The position numbers were made by a program, and so were the translations under genes. Shown in pieces: positions 38,004-46,653 of a stretch of 64,000 nt of DNA. Under the pieces are notes generated by a model. It worked only from the letters and a program-made list of their open reading frames with translations. It was not told the origin of the DNA and made no database searches. Each line of letters opens with the position of its first letter. Within the stretch, counting starts at the first letter, position 1. Source of the stretch: Herminiimonas contaminans (GTDB lineage: Bacteria; Pseudomonadota; Gammaproteobacteria; Burkholderiales; Burkholderiaceae_D); contig NZ_JADOEL010000005.1 in assembly GCF_015645465.1 (NCBI RefSeq), positions 140,378 through 204,377 on the forward strand, given 5' to 3'.

Positions 38004-38326
38004 TAGTCGCTTCCATACATCCGTTTGGCCGCCGGCGTTCCGTCGCCCGTCAGTTCCATGTCGGTGATTTGCAGGCTGACATTCGCGTCTTTACCTGATT
38101 GGCTTTCATATTGGGAAGTGCTTGTCACTTCAACTGTTGCGACAAGTGTCAACTTCTCACCAACGCCCGGTGGCGTCTTAATGCCCAGCTTTGTCAGGCT
38201 TTCATCTGACAAGCTCAAAGAAAGCCCGTAGGGATACGCAGGCGATTCACCATCCGACGGCGCCACACAGCAGCCAGACTCATCTTTCGCTTCTTTTGGC
38301 GTCAGCTTCATGTTGACCATTGCCAT
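38003..38326 (-). CDS. capsid staple-like protein
   Basis: A 107-residue protein starting MAMVNMKLTPKEAKDE, a form found in small capsid-binding (staple) proteins of such phages, with a beta-rich middle and a C-terminal AAKRMYGSD. The scaffold protein ends with the near-identical AANRMYG, so both may dock at the same site on the capsid protein. A double Cys (GCCVAPSDG) is present. Confidence 0.65.
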   Translation of the reverse strand: MAMVNMKLTPKEAKDESGCCVAPSDGESPAYPYGLSLSLSDESLTKLGIKTPPGVGEKLTLVATVEVTSTSQYESQSGKDANVSLQITDMELTGDGTPAAKRMYGSD

Positions 38327-38388
38327 ATCATTTCCTTGTCCGTGACTGATGAGTGTGGCGCGAGGGTTCTAGCCCCGCGCCATGCTAT

Positions 38389-38568
38389 TTACTTCTTGGA
38401 GCTGCCGGTGGATTTAGCCGAAGTACCGGATTGCTTCTGCTCGCCGGCAGGCGCATCCTTCTTCGTTTCCTGCATCCACGAACCCAGCTCGCCTTCGTAT
38501 GAGAATTCTTCGCCGACTTCACGTGTCTTGACGCCGTCGAATCCCTTTTTGGTTGCAATGACTTGCAT
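38389..38568 (-). CDS. small hypothetical virion-region protein, 59 aa
   Basis: Starts MQVIATKKGFDGVKTREVGEE after GGAGAGCGAC; ends in a Ser/Lys-rich tail (TSAKSTGSSKK). The core VATKKGFDG-x-x-R-x-G-E-x-F resembles short beta domains seen in head-region proteins of other phages. Good ribosome site and no overlap with neighbours support it. Confidence 0.7.
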   Translation of the reverse strand: MQVIATKKGFDGVKTREVGEEFSYEGELGSWMQETKKDAPAGEQKQSGTSAKSTGSSKK

Positions 38569-38601
38569 GTCGCTCTCCTGATAATTGGTTAAACGACGCG
38601 C

Positions 38602-39024
38602 TTACAGTGCGTCTGGATAAGCCTTGGTATCTGCGACGTGATCCGCCGTAGTCAACCAGGCCGTGACGGTGACGCTCGGTGTGGTTCCGCCAACGTCGAA
38701 GAACAGGCCGAGGTAACGCAGGTCAGTTTTGGCGATTGGCAAGAAATGCAACGAGCCGGCCTTCAACGAGGCTGCCGGAATGGTGATGCTGCCCACATCT
38801 GAAGGCGAAGTCATTGCAGCTGCGGCCGAAGTACGGGCTGTGAAGGTGTATGTTTCATCGCCAGTAGTTGCATCGGCAGCCACGTCAACGGACAGTGCAA
38901 TCATGAGATTGCCAATCGCGCCGAGGTTGCGGCCTGGCACACCGAGGTCAATTACATTTGCGGAAATTACGTCAGCAGTGACGGCTTGTTTTGCCGACAA
39001 CTGCAGGTGTTTATCGATATACAT
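38602..39024 (-). CDS. Bbp16-like virion protein (capsid cement)
   Basis: A 140-residue beta-rich protein (MYIDKHLQLSAKQAV, then DLGVPGRNLGAIGNLMIALS and YLGLFFDVGGTTPSVTVTAWL) like BPP-1 Bbp16, which decorates the capsid. It lies directly after the capsid gene in transcription order, 67 bp away, as in BPP-1. Confidence 0.8.
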   Translation of the reverse strand: MYIDKHLQLSAKQAVTADVISANVIDLGVPGRNLGAIGNLMIALSVDVAADATTGDETYTFTARTSAAAAMTSPSDVGSITIPAASLKAGSLHFLPIAKTDLRYLGLFFDVGGTTPSVTVTAWLTTADHVADTKAYPDAL

Positions 39025-39091
39025 GTGAGACTCCTAAATATTTGAGAAATGGTTGAAGCCGCAGCTCGCGGCTTCGTGTGTCGCAGCCTGG

Positions 39092-40198
39092 TTAGACGAC
39101 GCGCGCTTCGGTGTTCAGAATCGCGTCTACCTTGCGCACAGGAATGTCATCAAACTGGACGACCTTCTTGCCCGCAACTTCGCTCATGGACAAGTGCACG
39201 TTTTCCTTATTCGTAATTTGACGACGCAAGAAGGAACGAATAGTGCGATTGCAATAAAAGACCGGTTTGCCCAAACCAATATTCGGAATCAGTTCAATTG
39301 CCTGCACCATCAGGTCAACCAAATCTGCGCCGGCAGCAGCGTTCTTGGTCAGTTCGGAAACATCGACGTTTGCAATACGAACCACATAGCGCCAATCGCG
39401 CAGTGTCAGACCCGGATCCCATTTGTAATGCGAGCGGTATCCCTGATACTTGCCGCCGTTTTGGTCGATCAAGGTATGCTCACCGAGATCCTGATGTTTC
39501 AGGCCGGCAGTAGAGCCTTTAGGGTAGATACCGTGGATGGTATTTGCGCCCCACACGACCAAGATGATGGAGGTATTGTCCGAACCGGTACCGCCGGCAT
39601 CAATGATGTTGTCGCCGTTCTCGGCAGACTTTTGGCTGTAACGCGGGATGATGCCGTGGAAGCGCTCAGGGGTAGCGCCCACGTTGCCGTAGATTAAAGT
39701 CTCGGCAAAGTTTTGATTCATCGATTCGATAAACGCGCGGTCTTCGGACAAGCGGAATTCTGGCGCGTTGTTGTTCAAATCGGCCAGCGCCTTATCCACT
39801 TCCGCATACGCTTCCAGCATACCGGTCGAGTCTTTTACCTGTACGGTGGTCGATTTCGACGGTTGCACACCATAGTTCAACAAACGCCACTCGGTATTCG
39901 GCAGACCTGAACGGATCGTAGTCTTGTGCGTGGTGCCGTCATTGGCTTCAATCCATGGCATGTCCTGGATGATTTCATTCGTTTCAGCCAGCATTTCGAC
40001 AATGACATCGATGTTGCCTTCCTTGGTCATGCGGGATGCCAGGTCAATCAGTGTCGGCGCAGTATTGCCGATGGTTGAGCCCACAAAGCCAATCATGGCC
40101 GCGTCAGCTGGATGCATGCCGCCGAGAGATACTACGGCGAATGCGACGAGTGCAAACAAGATCATTTGCACATGGTGGTTTTTAAACAGTTTCTTCAT
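39092..40198 (-). CDS. major capsid protein (HK97 fold, Bbp17-like) with signal-like N-terminus
   Basis: A 368-residue protein. From residue 36 it reads as a major capsid protein of this phage group (IGFVGSTIGNTAPTLIDLASRM ... MPWIEANDGTTHKT ... VFYCNRTIRSFLRRQ ... FDDIPVRKVDAILNTEARVV). Residues 1-34 look like a Sec signal peptide: KK start, hydrophobic core QMILFALVAFAVVSL, and a PADAA end. The first ATG has a strong AGGAG site 6 bp away, while Met35 has none, so the leader is probably translated. It may be cut during maturation. Confidence 0.85.
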   Translation of the reverse strand: MKKLFKNHHVQMILFALVAFAVVSLGGMHPADAAMIGFVGSTIGNTAPTLIDLASRMTKEGNIDVIVEMLAETNEIIQDMPWIEANDGTTHKTTIRSGLPNTEWRLLNYGVQPSKSTTVQVKDSTGMLEAYAEVDKALADLNNNAPEFRLSEDRAFIESMNQNFAETLIYGNVGATPERFHGIIPRYSQKSAENGDNIIDAGGTGSDNTSIILVVWGANTIHGIYPKGSTAGLKHQDLGEHTLIDQNGGKYQGYRSHYKWDPGLTLRDWRYVVRIANVDVSELTKNAAAGADLVDLMVQAIELIPNIGLGKPVFYCNRTIRSFLRRQITNKENVHLSMSEVAGKKVVQFDDIPVRKVDAILNTEARVV

Positions 40199-40216
40199 GT
40201 GACACTCCTAGTTAAA

Positions 40217-40900
40217 TTAAGATTTTTTGCCGTACATACGATTTGCGGCCGATTCGCTTTCACCTGATGGCTTTTCAGATGGAACGAAGTTGTCCTCGGC
40301 CATTGCTTTACCAATGCGAGCAAACACCCGAACCAGCTCCGGATGGTTTCCCATCTTTGTGCTGTCCAGCGCCTTCATGAGTTCAGGGGTGCCAAACTTG
40401 GCAAGTGCTGACTGCGAGTGCGTGATAGTTTGTTTCAACGCAGTCCCGCCGATTTCCTTGTCAGTTTTGATTTCCCCGACCCATGTATTCACCTGCTTGT
40501 TCCATGCTTCATGCTGCTTTTGTACGAACGATGCTTGCAGTCCCACCAGCTTCTGTGCCTGATCATTTGTAAGATTCATCTCACGGGCGATAGGCTCAAA
40601 TTCGGCGACAGCTTCAGGGTCGAGAGTGACGCCTTCAGGAGCAACGAATTCATACTTTTCTGGCGCGCCTTCCAGCTTTTCGTCTTCTTCCGTCTCGCCC
40701 TCAGGCTTCTCGGTTTCGGACTCGTCCTTGTTGGTCGCGTCAGTTGTGGCAGCATCCGCATTTGTTTCAGCAGATGGTTTATCCGTCCCTTCATCAGTCT
40801 CAGTAACCTGAGTCGTCAGAAAGGACGTATCAGCCTGAACATCACTTGCAGCCGCGTTTGTGGTGTTATCCGGCACGGTAGTAGTTGTGTTGTCAGTCAT
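40217..40900 (-). CDS. capsid scaffolding protein
   Basis: A 227-residue acidic protein: the first 80 residues are Thr/Asp/Glu-rich and likely disordered, the middle is helical (AREMNLTNDQAQKLVGLQASFVQKQ), and the end is AANRMYGKKS. Composition, size and position between portal and capsid genes are those of a scaffold. The C-terminal RMYG motif is shared with the staple-like protein. Confidence 0.85.
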   Translation of the reverse strand: MTDNTTTTVPDNTTNAAASDVQADTSFLTTQVTETDEGTDKPSAETNADAATTDATNKDESETEKPEGETEEDEKLEGAPEKYEFVAPEGVTLDPEAVAEFEPIAREMNLTNDQAQKLVGLQASFVQKQHEAWNKQVNTWVGEIKTDKEIGGTALKQTITHSQSALAKFGTPELMKALDSTKMGNHPELVRVFARIGKAMAEDNFVPSEKPSGESESAANRMYGKKS

Positions 40901-40904
40901 TGAT

Positions 40905-41204
40905 TCAGTCCTTTGCTTCTTCAGTCATTAGCAGATACTTTTTGGCATCTGCTTCCATAAGATCGGCCAGCAACTTCAGGCCGATGTCCCGTTTTCCCTC
41001 ATTGAAAAATGTCGTGCTGTTTCCTGTAAACGAACTCTTGAACACGCCGCAATCGCATAGTGTTTTCCAATAGAACCGTCGCCCTTCTTTGGTCGACAAC
41101 ACCACACGGAGGTCTTCAAGTTCACGTTCCCGCCCACGCAGTTCCTTCTTTTTACGGTCGGCGACTTGGCTTTCGTCGGATGCGTTGAATGTCTTTTCCG
41201 TCAC
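40905..41204 (-). CDS. Bbp19-like protein
   Basis: A 99-residue protein, Lys/Glu-rich N-terminal helix then KEGRRFYWKTLCDCGVFKSSFTGNSTTFFNEGKRDIG, the central pattern of the Bbp19 group found between portal and scaffold in BPP-1-like phages. Function unknown, possibly assembly. It overlaps the portal stop region by 4 bp. Confidence 0.75.
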   Translation of the reverse strand: MTEKTFNASDESQVADRKKKELRGRERELEDLRVVLSTKEGRRFYWKTLCDCGVFKSSFTGNSTTFFNEGKRDIGLKLLADLMEADAKKYLLMTEEAKD

Positions 41205-42922
41205 GCTGTTGCCCCTTGCATGTTCTGAATTACGCGAGCCAAAGCGTTATCACCGCTCAAATCGGCGCTGGCCATTGTCTGCGCCGCTTTCGCGCCCTGC
41301 TCAGCCAATTGCATGGATTCGGCAGCCTGCTGCTGCTTAGCTCGCTGCGCACGGATGGCGGCTACTTCTTCTTCCGAATTGATAATCTTTGGTGTCAAGC
41401 CGATCATTCCGCCGTACTCATCGATAGTTGCGTCGCGGTTCCACTTGTCCAGGACGCTTGGATCTGCGGCGGCCATGTTCCCCATGAACCCGGCAAATCG
41501 CTCGATGGAACCAAGTCCGACCATGCGCAATGCCTGCGCCATGACAGAGGTGTATTCGACCTTCAATTCGACATCGCGCATCGAATCAGGCGGAACAGGG
41601 ATCAGGCCAGGCAATCCCGCATCCCAATCTGGGCGGGAACGCTGAACCATGATTGCGAAAGTGCGGTCGATCAGCGGGTCAAGCAGTTCATCGTTGAGTC
41701 GGTCAATTACCGGGCCGAGGACAAGCAGCTTTTCTTCCTTACGTTCAGCAATCTCGGTTGCGGTGATCTGAGCCCGCTCCATGTTGGTCAACATCAGGAA
41801 CAGGTCTTCGAAGAATGCGCGCTTGATCCGTTGCTCGTCATTCTGGATGTCAGCCGTCAATGCGCTCAACCAGGTGGGGTTAGGCTCATAAACCGGTTTA
41901 AATCCTTGCGAACCTTGGTTCACGTCGACATAGGTCACATCACCAGGCAGTAATGAGGCGCGTTGATTCTTCAACGCTGAAGGCGCGGCCATTGGTGGAT
42001 TCGCCCCTTTGTCGATCATCATGGCTTTGCGCTTTTCTTTAAGCTGCAGCGCCATGATGTCGCCGAGTGCGTCCATAGCTGGCGAGTTGCCATAGATGTC
42101 TTCACCGGTCACCGACCAGCGAGGCACCATGACCGGGAAGTCGTCAAAGCCAGATTCGCGCAGGAACTTTTCAGGGTCGCTAGGATTGGTTGTCCCAACG
42201 GCACCACGCTCCATGTAGCAGGACTGGAATTTCTTGTGCTTGGAATGCAGCTTGTCGGGATCGAAATTAGGATTTCGGCGAACCACATGGGCGACTTCGA
42301 TCCACTGTTCCCCCTCATTTGCCTGGTACATGCGCCGCACTTGGTCGGAACAATTCTCAATGCCGAATTTCTGCACAAGCTGGCGCGCCGTCATTTGCCA
42401 TTCCCGAATGATCGTGTCGACCTTGCCGCGCTCATCATTGGCAATCGCGTACGAACCAATTGGGAAATTCTGGAACCGAATGATTGTTTCATCATCTTCC
42501 AGCGCTGCCATGGCGGCGGTACCGTACACGCCCAGCTCGGCATACACGATAGGCAATGCGTTATAGAGATTGGATCGTGTGAAAACTTCGCGCATCCGGA
42601 CGCCGACCTGATCCAGCCAGTCTTTGACATCGTCCATATCGTCCAGATCGGGATTGCCAGTCGACAGCTTGAACCAAGGGCGGGCGGGCGACGTAACGCC
42701 GGCCATCATCCCCGATGACAAGGTGCGTGAAGACAATGTCGCCGTGTTGTTGACGATCTTCTTGTTGCGCTTTTCGCCTCGACCTGTTTGCGAGATGAAG
42801 AAGCGCGCAGAGCGCGGCAAGATGTATTCGTTCAGGTCGCGCCAATGCGAAATGTAGCTATCCCGTTCCAATCGAAGCGAGCCGATTAGACGGTTGTAAA
42901 TGGCAACCTTGGTATCTTCCAC
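41201..42922 (-). CDS. portal (head-tail connector) protein
   Basis: A 573-residue protein of the podophage portal family: RLERDSYISHWRDLNEYILPRSARF near the N-terminus, MMAGVTSPARPWFKL around residue 75, ELGVYGTAAMAALED, and a C-terminal helical tail. It forms the dodecameric DNA entry ring. It sits downstream of terminase and upstream of scaffold and capsid in the leftward unit. Confidence 0.9.
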   Translation of the reverse strand: MEDTKVAIYNRLIGSLRLERDSYISHWRDLNEYILPRSARFFISQTGRGEKRNKKIVNNTATLSSRTLSSGMMAGVTSPARPWFKLSTGNPDLDDMDDVKDWLDQVGVRMREVFTRSNLYNALPIVYAELGVYGTAAMAALEDDETIIRFQNFPIGSYAIANDERGKVDTIIREWQMTARQLVQKFGIENCSDQVRRMYQANEGEQWIEVAHVVRRNPNFDPDKLHSKHKKFQSCYMERGAVGTTNPSDPEKFLRESGFDDFPVMVPRWSVTGEDIYGNSPAMDALGDIMALQLKEKRKAMMIDKGANPPMAAPSALKNQRASLLPGDVTYVDVNQGSQGFKPVYEPNPTWLSALTADIQNDEQRIKRAFFEDLFLMLTNMERAQITATEIAERKEEKLLVLGPVIDRLNDELLDPLIDRTFAIMVQRSRPDWDAGLPGLIPVPPDSMRDVELKVEYTSVMAQALRMVGLGSIERFAGFMGNMAAADPSVLDKWNRDATIDEYGGMIGLTPKIINSEEEVAAIRAQRAKQQQAAESMQLAEQGAKAAQTMASADLSGDNALARVIQNMQGATA

Positions 42923-43138
42923 TTATTGCCCGAGCAGTTGTTTCTGAGCGATTGGCGCAGCGTCAGTAACGCCTGCAGCGCCGGTCAGCATGGTGGATGA
43001 TTGGCCAGCGACTGCCTGGCGACGCTTACGCTCGCGGTCACGCGAATCAACCACTGCCTGCTCCTGCTCAGTGACGACAGGTGGCGGCGGTGTTGGTGCG
43101 GCTGGCGGCGGTGGTGCACTGGATAAGCACATGGTCAA
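42923..43138 (-). CDS. small Pro-rich hypothetical protein, 71 aa
   Basis: The N-terminus carries SSAPPPPAAPTPPPPVV, then a charged RDRERKRRQ stretch and a C-terminus with SSTMLTGAAGV. Short proteins of this kind before the portal gene occur in related phages; possibly a virion component. Abuts the portal start without gap. Confidence 0.6.
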   Translation of the reverse strand: MTMCLSSAPPPPAAPTPPPPVVTEQEQAVVDSRDRERKRRQAVAGQSSTMLTGAAGVTDAAPIAQKQLLGQ

Positions 43139-43141
43139 CCC

Positions 43142-43444
43142 CTAGAAAGTTAAAAATACGGAGAAAATCCACGCGGAATAGGACAGCGCGCAAGCAAGCA
43201 GACATGCCGAGACCAAGCGCTCGCGTAGGCGGACAATGCGAAATGTGTTTGCATGGCGGTGGTAAGACTCAGCCAAATAGCTGGAAACGAGCGATGCGAT
43301 ACCGCAGCTCAGGCCGAACAGGTCAATCGCCTGGTGCGCCTTGATGACATACAGGTTCAGGATGTTCAAACCCACAGCAATAACCGCAAGGGTCAGACCG
43401 ATGCGGCAGGCGTTTTCGTCGTGGTTGTAATCGTTGATTCGCAT
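43142..43444 (-). CDS. small phage membrane protein, 100 aa
   Basis: About three hydrophobic segments (IGLTLAVIAVGLNILNLYVI; AIDLFGLSCGIASLVSSYL; LVSACLLACALSYSAWIFSVFL). No family recognised. It stands between terminase and portal genes, an unusual place for a membrane protein, so it could be a moron or exclusion factor. Confidence 0.65.
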   Translation of the reverse strand: MRINDYNHDENACRIGLTLAVIAVGLNILNLYVIKAHQAIDLFGLSCGIASLVSSYLAESYHRHANTFRIVRLRERLVSACLLACALSYSAWIFSVFLTF

Positions 43445-43526
43445 CTCGCAGCCTCATCCATGTGGAATTGGCGCGAGTGTTTGCGAAAAGTTTTTGCGTC
43501 GTCAATACGATTTGAATGTTTTTCGA

Positions 43527-45005
43527 TCAGCCTGCATATGGATCGTATTCAGTGGCGAGTCCGGACTTGTTGAGGCCGGGAATGCCACGATACCGTTTGC
43601 CGACTGGATAGGCAAAAGACAGTGCCAGCGCGTCGCCCTTGTTCGGCGATGGCAGGCCGCGAGCCTTCATGTCCGGCTTTGATTCCAGTTGTATCTTGCC
43701 GTCCATACGCGGCACGGTTTCAGGGCTGATCAGGTCTTGATACAGCTCTGCATCGTCTTCAATCGCGCCGCCAGCCTTCAGCCATGTCTTGATACCGCCC
43801 CACATTTCCGAACGCTTGTTCAGGAAGCCGTGGTCTGTTGCCTTCTCGCCGAACCAGACAAGCTGCCAGGCGCGCCCCATCGTGTCACCGGCAGACTTGA
43901 TGCCTGTGCCATATCCCGCGTCAATGAAAACGGCGTCCGCTTCATGCTCGTCTTCCAGCTGTGCAATCAGGTTGGCCATCTGGATGTCGTTATCGTTTTT
44001 CGGGATCGACCGCAAAACCCTGAACCGCAAGCCCTGACGCAAGCCGATGACGAACGGATCGTCGCCACTCCATGAAGGGTCAACCGTGAGAATCTTTGGC
44101 GCAAAGTCGTACTGATCTGCCCGCAGATGGCGCTTTTGTGCCTCGTCGACATCTTCAACGGATATGAATTGCTTGGCGCTGGCAGACGGGAACATGCCGC
44201 GAACACGGACTTTGACGAAGTCGGAATCCTCGCCATAGTCATCGACCCATTGCTGCATCTGCTTCTTGTTGGTGATCTTGACAGTGCGCGAGTCGATCTG
44301 CCTGCAGCTCCAACGGTGCCGGAATTTACGGAAGCATTCACGGAATCGGCCAGTATTCTGCGTCGGGTTACCGAACGCCACCCAAATGATTTCAGTGTCG
44401 TTATCGGTTAGCGCGCCTTCGGTAACTTCCCATATCGGATCAGCGATCTTGGACGCTTCGTCAAACACCACGATGATGCGGCGGCCTTGGTTGTGCAGAC
44501 CGGCGAACGCTTCCGTATTGTTTTCCGACCATGGAATTGCATCGATGCGCCAGGTCTTTTCATGCGCCTTGTCGACCGATGCCAGCGCCGTGGCTGAACA
44601 GTTGAACCAGTCCCGGGTGATAGACAGCCGGTGCCACTTGGCCAGCTCTGCCCATGTCTTTGTGCGTAACTGGTTGTCTGTATTGGCTGTGACGACGCCC
44701 TTTGTGTCTTCGAATGTATCCAGCCCCCACTTGATGAGCCAGCAAATCAGCGCGGATTTACCGATGCCGTGGCCAGACGCAACAGCGATCTGGATTGCCT
44801 CAGATGCGCCAGAGATAGCCCCGCTTTTGAGTTTGTCGCCTATTTCGTTGAGGACATCGCGCTGCCACTGGTCGGGACCATCGGGGAATTTGGCCAGCTC
44901 GCCGGCGCCCCAATCGAATGAATACAGCACATAACCCAGCGGGTCATGGGTGAATGAAGCGATGTCTTCAATCAGTTCCTGCTTCAGTTGTTCTTCAGGC
45001 GTCAT
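43527..45005 (-). CDS. terminase large subunit
   Basis: A 492-residue packaging motor: Walker A GHGIGKSA with Lys83, Walker B IIVVFDEAS with Asp182-Glu183, and a C-terminal RNase H-like nuclease beginning at ILTVDPSWSGDDP with a further Asp in AVFIDAGYGTG. It cleaves and pumps DNA through the portal. A 69-residue gene separates it from the small subunit. Confidence 0.94.
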   Translation of the reverse strand: MTPEEQLKQELIEDIASFTHDPLGYVLYSFDWGAGELAKFPDGPDQWQRDVLNEIGDKLKSGAISGASEAIQIAVASGHGIGKSALICWLIKWGLDTFEDTKGVVTANTDNQLRTKTWAELAKWHRLSITRDWFNCSATALASVDKAHEKTWRIDAIPWSENNTEAFAGLHNQGRRIIVVFDEASKIADPIWEVTEGALTDNDTEIIWVAFGNPTQNTGRFRECFRKFRHRWSCRQIDSRTVKITNKKQMQQWVDDYGEDSDFVKVRVRGMFPSASAKQFISVEDVDEAQKRHLRADQYDFAPKILTVDPSWSGDDPFVIGLRQGLRFRVLRSIPKNDNDIQMANLIAQLEDEHEADAVFIDAGYGTGIKSAGDTMGRAWQLVWFGEKATDHGFLNKRSEMWGGIKTWLKAGGAIEDDAELYQDLISPETVPRMDGKIQLESKPDMKARGLPSPNKGDALALSFAYPVGKRYRGIPGLNKSGLATEYDPYAG

Positions 45006-45211
45006 TTAAATAACTCATGAAGTATCTTCTTCAGGTCTGGCTTTGGCTGAACCAGCATGGATTCAAGTGGGATATGCTTCGCGCTTCCATCAGCATCAAT
45101 TGAAACGAAACCTGTCCCATAAAACATCACATCGTTTGTGGCCTTCAGTGCTTCACGTTTAGCAACTCGTATATATCGGTAATAAAGCCGCCACCATTCA
45201 CGCGTTGTCAT
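45002..45211 (-). CDS. small hypothetical protein between terminase genes
   Basis: A 69-residue basic protein starting MTTREWWRLYYRYIRVAKREAL, rich in aromatic and Arg/Lys residues in the first 25. ATGA overlaps at both ends couple it to terS and terL, arguing that it is translated. No known domain; a packaging accessory is possible. Confidence 0.7.
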   Translation of the reverse strand: MTTREWWRLYYRYIRVAKREALKATNDVMFYGTGFVSIDADGSAKHIPLESMLVQPKPDLKKILHELFK

Positions 45212-46005
45212 TTCTTCTCCCTCGCGCGCTCCCGGGCTGCCTTCATTCGCCCGGATATGGATGTCGTGTCTTTGACTTCCAGCACATCGGTGAACAGCTT
45301 CAAGTGGCGGCCAACCATCAGCAGCGCGTTGTCTTTGCTGTGGAATGCCATTTCGATGCCATGCTTGCCATGCTTCAGCCCCGCAAACACGGACTTGGCT
45401 TCGGGTGACAAATTGCGAGTGTCGGCCATGACGATACGGCCGATACCATCGCCAAAGCATTCAGGGCAGTCTTCGACCGGCGGCTTGCGCGGGTCAAATC
45501 CGGTACCGCCCATCGTCTTGAAATCCTCGCCGTCCTTCTCTGCCAGCTTCTGGTCGCGCGCCCATTCAGCATCAGTGCGCTGATAGTCATGGTCAAAGCC
45601 ATAGCAGTGCCGGCAGCAGCCCACGCGATGCTGGATCAGTTCGTTCCGGTCAACTGTGGCGATGTTCCAGAATTCCTGCAGAACCTTTTCGGCCGAGATT
45701 CCGACCTTCTCCGCCCGCTTATACATTGCCTTTTGTATCTCAGCGGCAACCTTAGGCTTCCTTAACAGGCGGTAAGCCTCTACCCCAGCGACGTTATCGT
45801 TCTTTGGAGTGAATCCTGCCTTCTTGTAGGCACCGGTTGCATTCAGGGTAACGATGTACTCTGCAACGAAGCGCAACTGCAGCGGAGTCAATGGAGTGTC
45901 GTCCAGGTCACGCTTCACAGGCGCGCGCTTGGCAGCCACCTTCTTCGCAGCCGGCTTTGCTGCTGCCTTTTTTGCAACAGGCTTCTTCGGTGCGGCCTTC
46001 TTCAT
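45208..46005 (-). CDS. terminase small subunit with histone-H1-like N-terminal tail
   Basis: A 265-residue protein. Residues from about 37 (LTPLQLRFVAEYI ... AYKKAGFTPKN ... AYRLLRKPKVAAEIQKAM) are the DNA-binding helical domain of phage small terminases. A later insert has paired cysteines (GCCRHCYGF and CPECFGDG) that could bind zinc. The first 33 residues are Lys/Ala/Pro repeats (KKAAPKKPVAKKAAAKPAAKK), like bacterial H1-type proteins. The tail probably adds non-specific DNA affinity. Confidence 0.88.
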   Translation of the reverse strand: MKKAAPKKPVAKKAAAKPAAKKVAAKRAPVKRDLDDTPLTPLQLRFVAEYIVTLNATGAYKKAGFTPKNDNVAGVEAYRLLRKPKVAAEIQKAMYKRAEKVGISAEKVLQEFWNIATVDRNELIQHRVGCCRHCYGFDHDYQRTDAEWARDQKLAEKDGEDFKTMGGTGFDPRKPPVEDCPECFGDGIGRIVMADTRNLSPEAKSVFAGLKHGKHGIEMAFHSKDNALLMVGRHLKLFTDVLEVKDTTSISGRMKAARERAREKK

Positions 46006-46205
46006 TCAGCACTCCCATAGCGATCAGCAAACCACACTGCAATCCGCTTTTGACCTGCTGGTGAGATGCGCTCATCGCAGTGTTGGCTGCGAGTGGCATA
46101 TTCCATAACCTGAGAGAGCATGGACATAATGTTCAGTTCATCGTGTTTGCAGTCATCCACCCGGATACCAAGGCACACAGGTGGGTATGGTTCGCGCTCG
46201 CTCAT
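46002..46205 (-). CDS. hypothetical phage protein, 67 aa
   Basis: Starts MSEREPYPPVCLGIRVDDCKHDELN; no membrane segment. Couples by ATGA to both the gene before (46202-46378) and the terminase small subunit. Function unknown. Confidence 0.6.
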   Translation of the reverse strand: MSEREPYPPVCLGIRVDDCKHDELNIMSMLSQVMEYATRSQHCDERISPAGQKRIAVWFADRYGSAE

Positions 46206-46378
46206 AGCACCTCCTTCAACGTCAGCACCAGCAAGGCACCAATAACCACACCGATGCAGAACAACCCGAGCGCGGCGACCAGACCGCCACGCTGCTTCGG
46301 CTTTCCGTTCATTTCCACATAGGTCACGCCGCCGGACTTGTCCTTCACCGCATGCACTTTGTATTCCTTGTCACCCAT
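46202..46378 (-). CDS. small phage membrane protein, 58 aa
   Basis: A charged N-terminal half (MGDKEYKVHAVKDKSGG) and one C-terminal helix (GLVAALGLFCIGVVIGALLVLTL). The upstream stop overlaps its start (TAATG) and its own stop overlaps the next start (ATGA). Function unknown. Confidence 0.65.
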   Translation of the reverse strand: MGDKEYKVHAVKDKSGGVTYVEMNGKPKQRGGLVAALGLFCIGVVIGALLVLTLKEVL

Positions 46379-46653
46379 TACAAACCCCTTGCTGCAAGCG
46401 CAGCCTCTGCCGCCAGCTGCGCGCTGGTCGGTACGTAATACATCGTAGGATTGCCGCCGCAGCGGACACGCCGAATCAGCTTTAATCCTACCAATTTGAT
46501 CAACACTTCAGTCATGCGCGCAGTGGGTATCCCGAAGTAGGCAGCCAACTGCGCGGATTGATACTGAAACCCGACACGCTCCTTCAAGCGCGTCATAACC
46601 GCTTCTTCCGAAAAATGGCGCTGCACGGCCTTATCCACCTTGGCCAACGTCAC
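46378..46653 (-). CDS. winged-helix-like phage protein, 91 aa
   Basis: The sequence QYQSAQLAAYFGIPTARMTEVLIKLVGLKLIRRVRCGG reads as helix-turn-helix plus wing. Located between replication and packaging genes, so a late regulator is possible but unproven. ATGA overlap with the gene upstream. Confidence 0.65.
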   Translation of the reverse strand: MTLAKVDKAVQRHFSEEAVMTRLKERVGFQYQSAQLAAYFGIPTARMTEVLIKLVGLKLIRRVRCGGNPTMYYVPTSAQLAAEAALAARGL

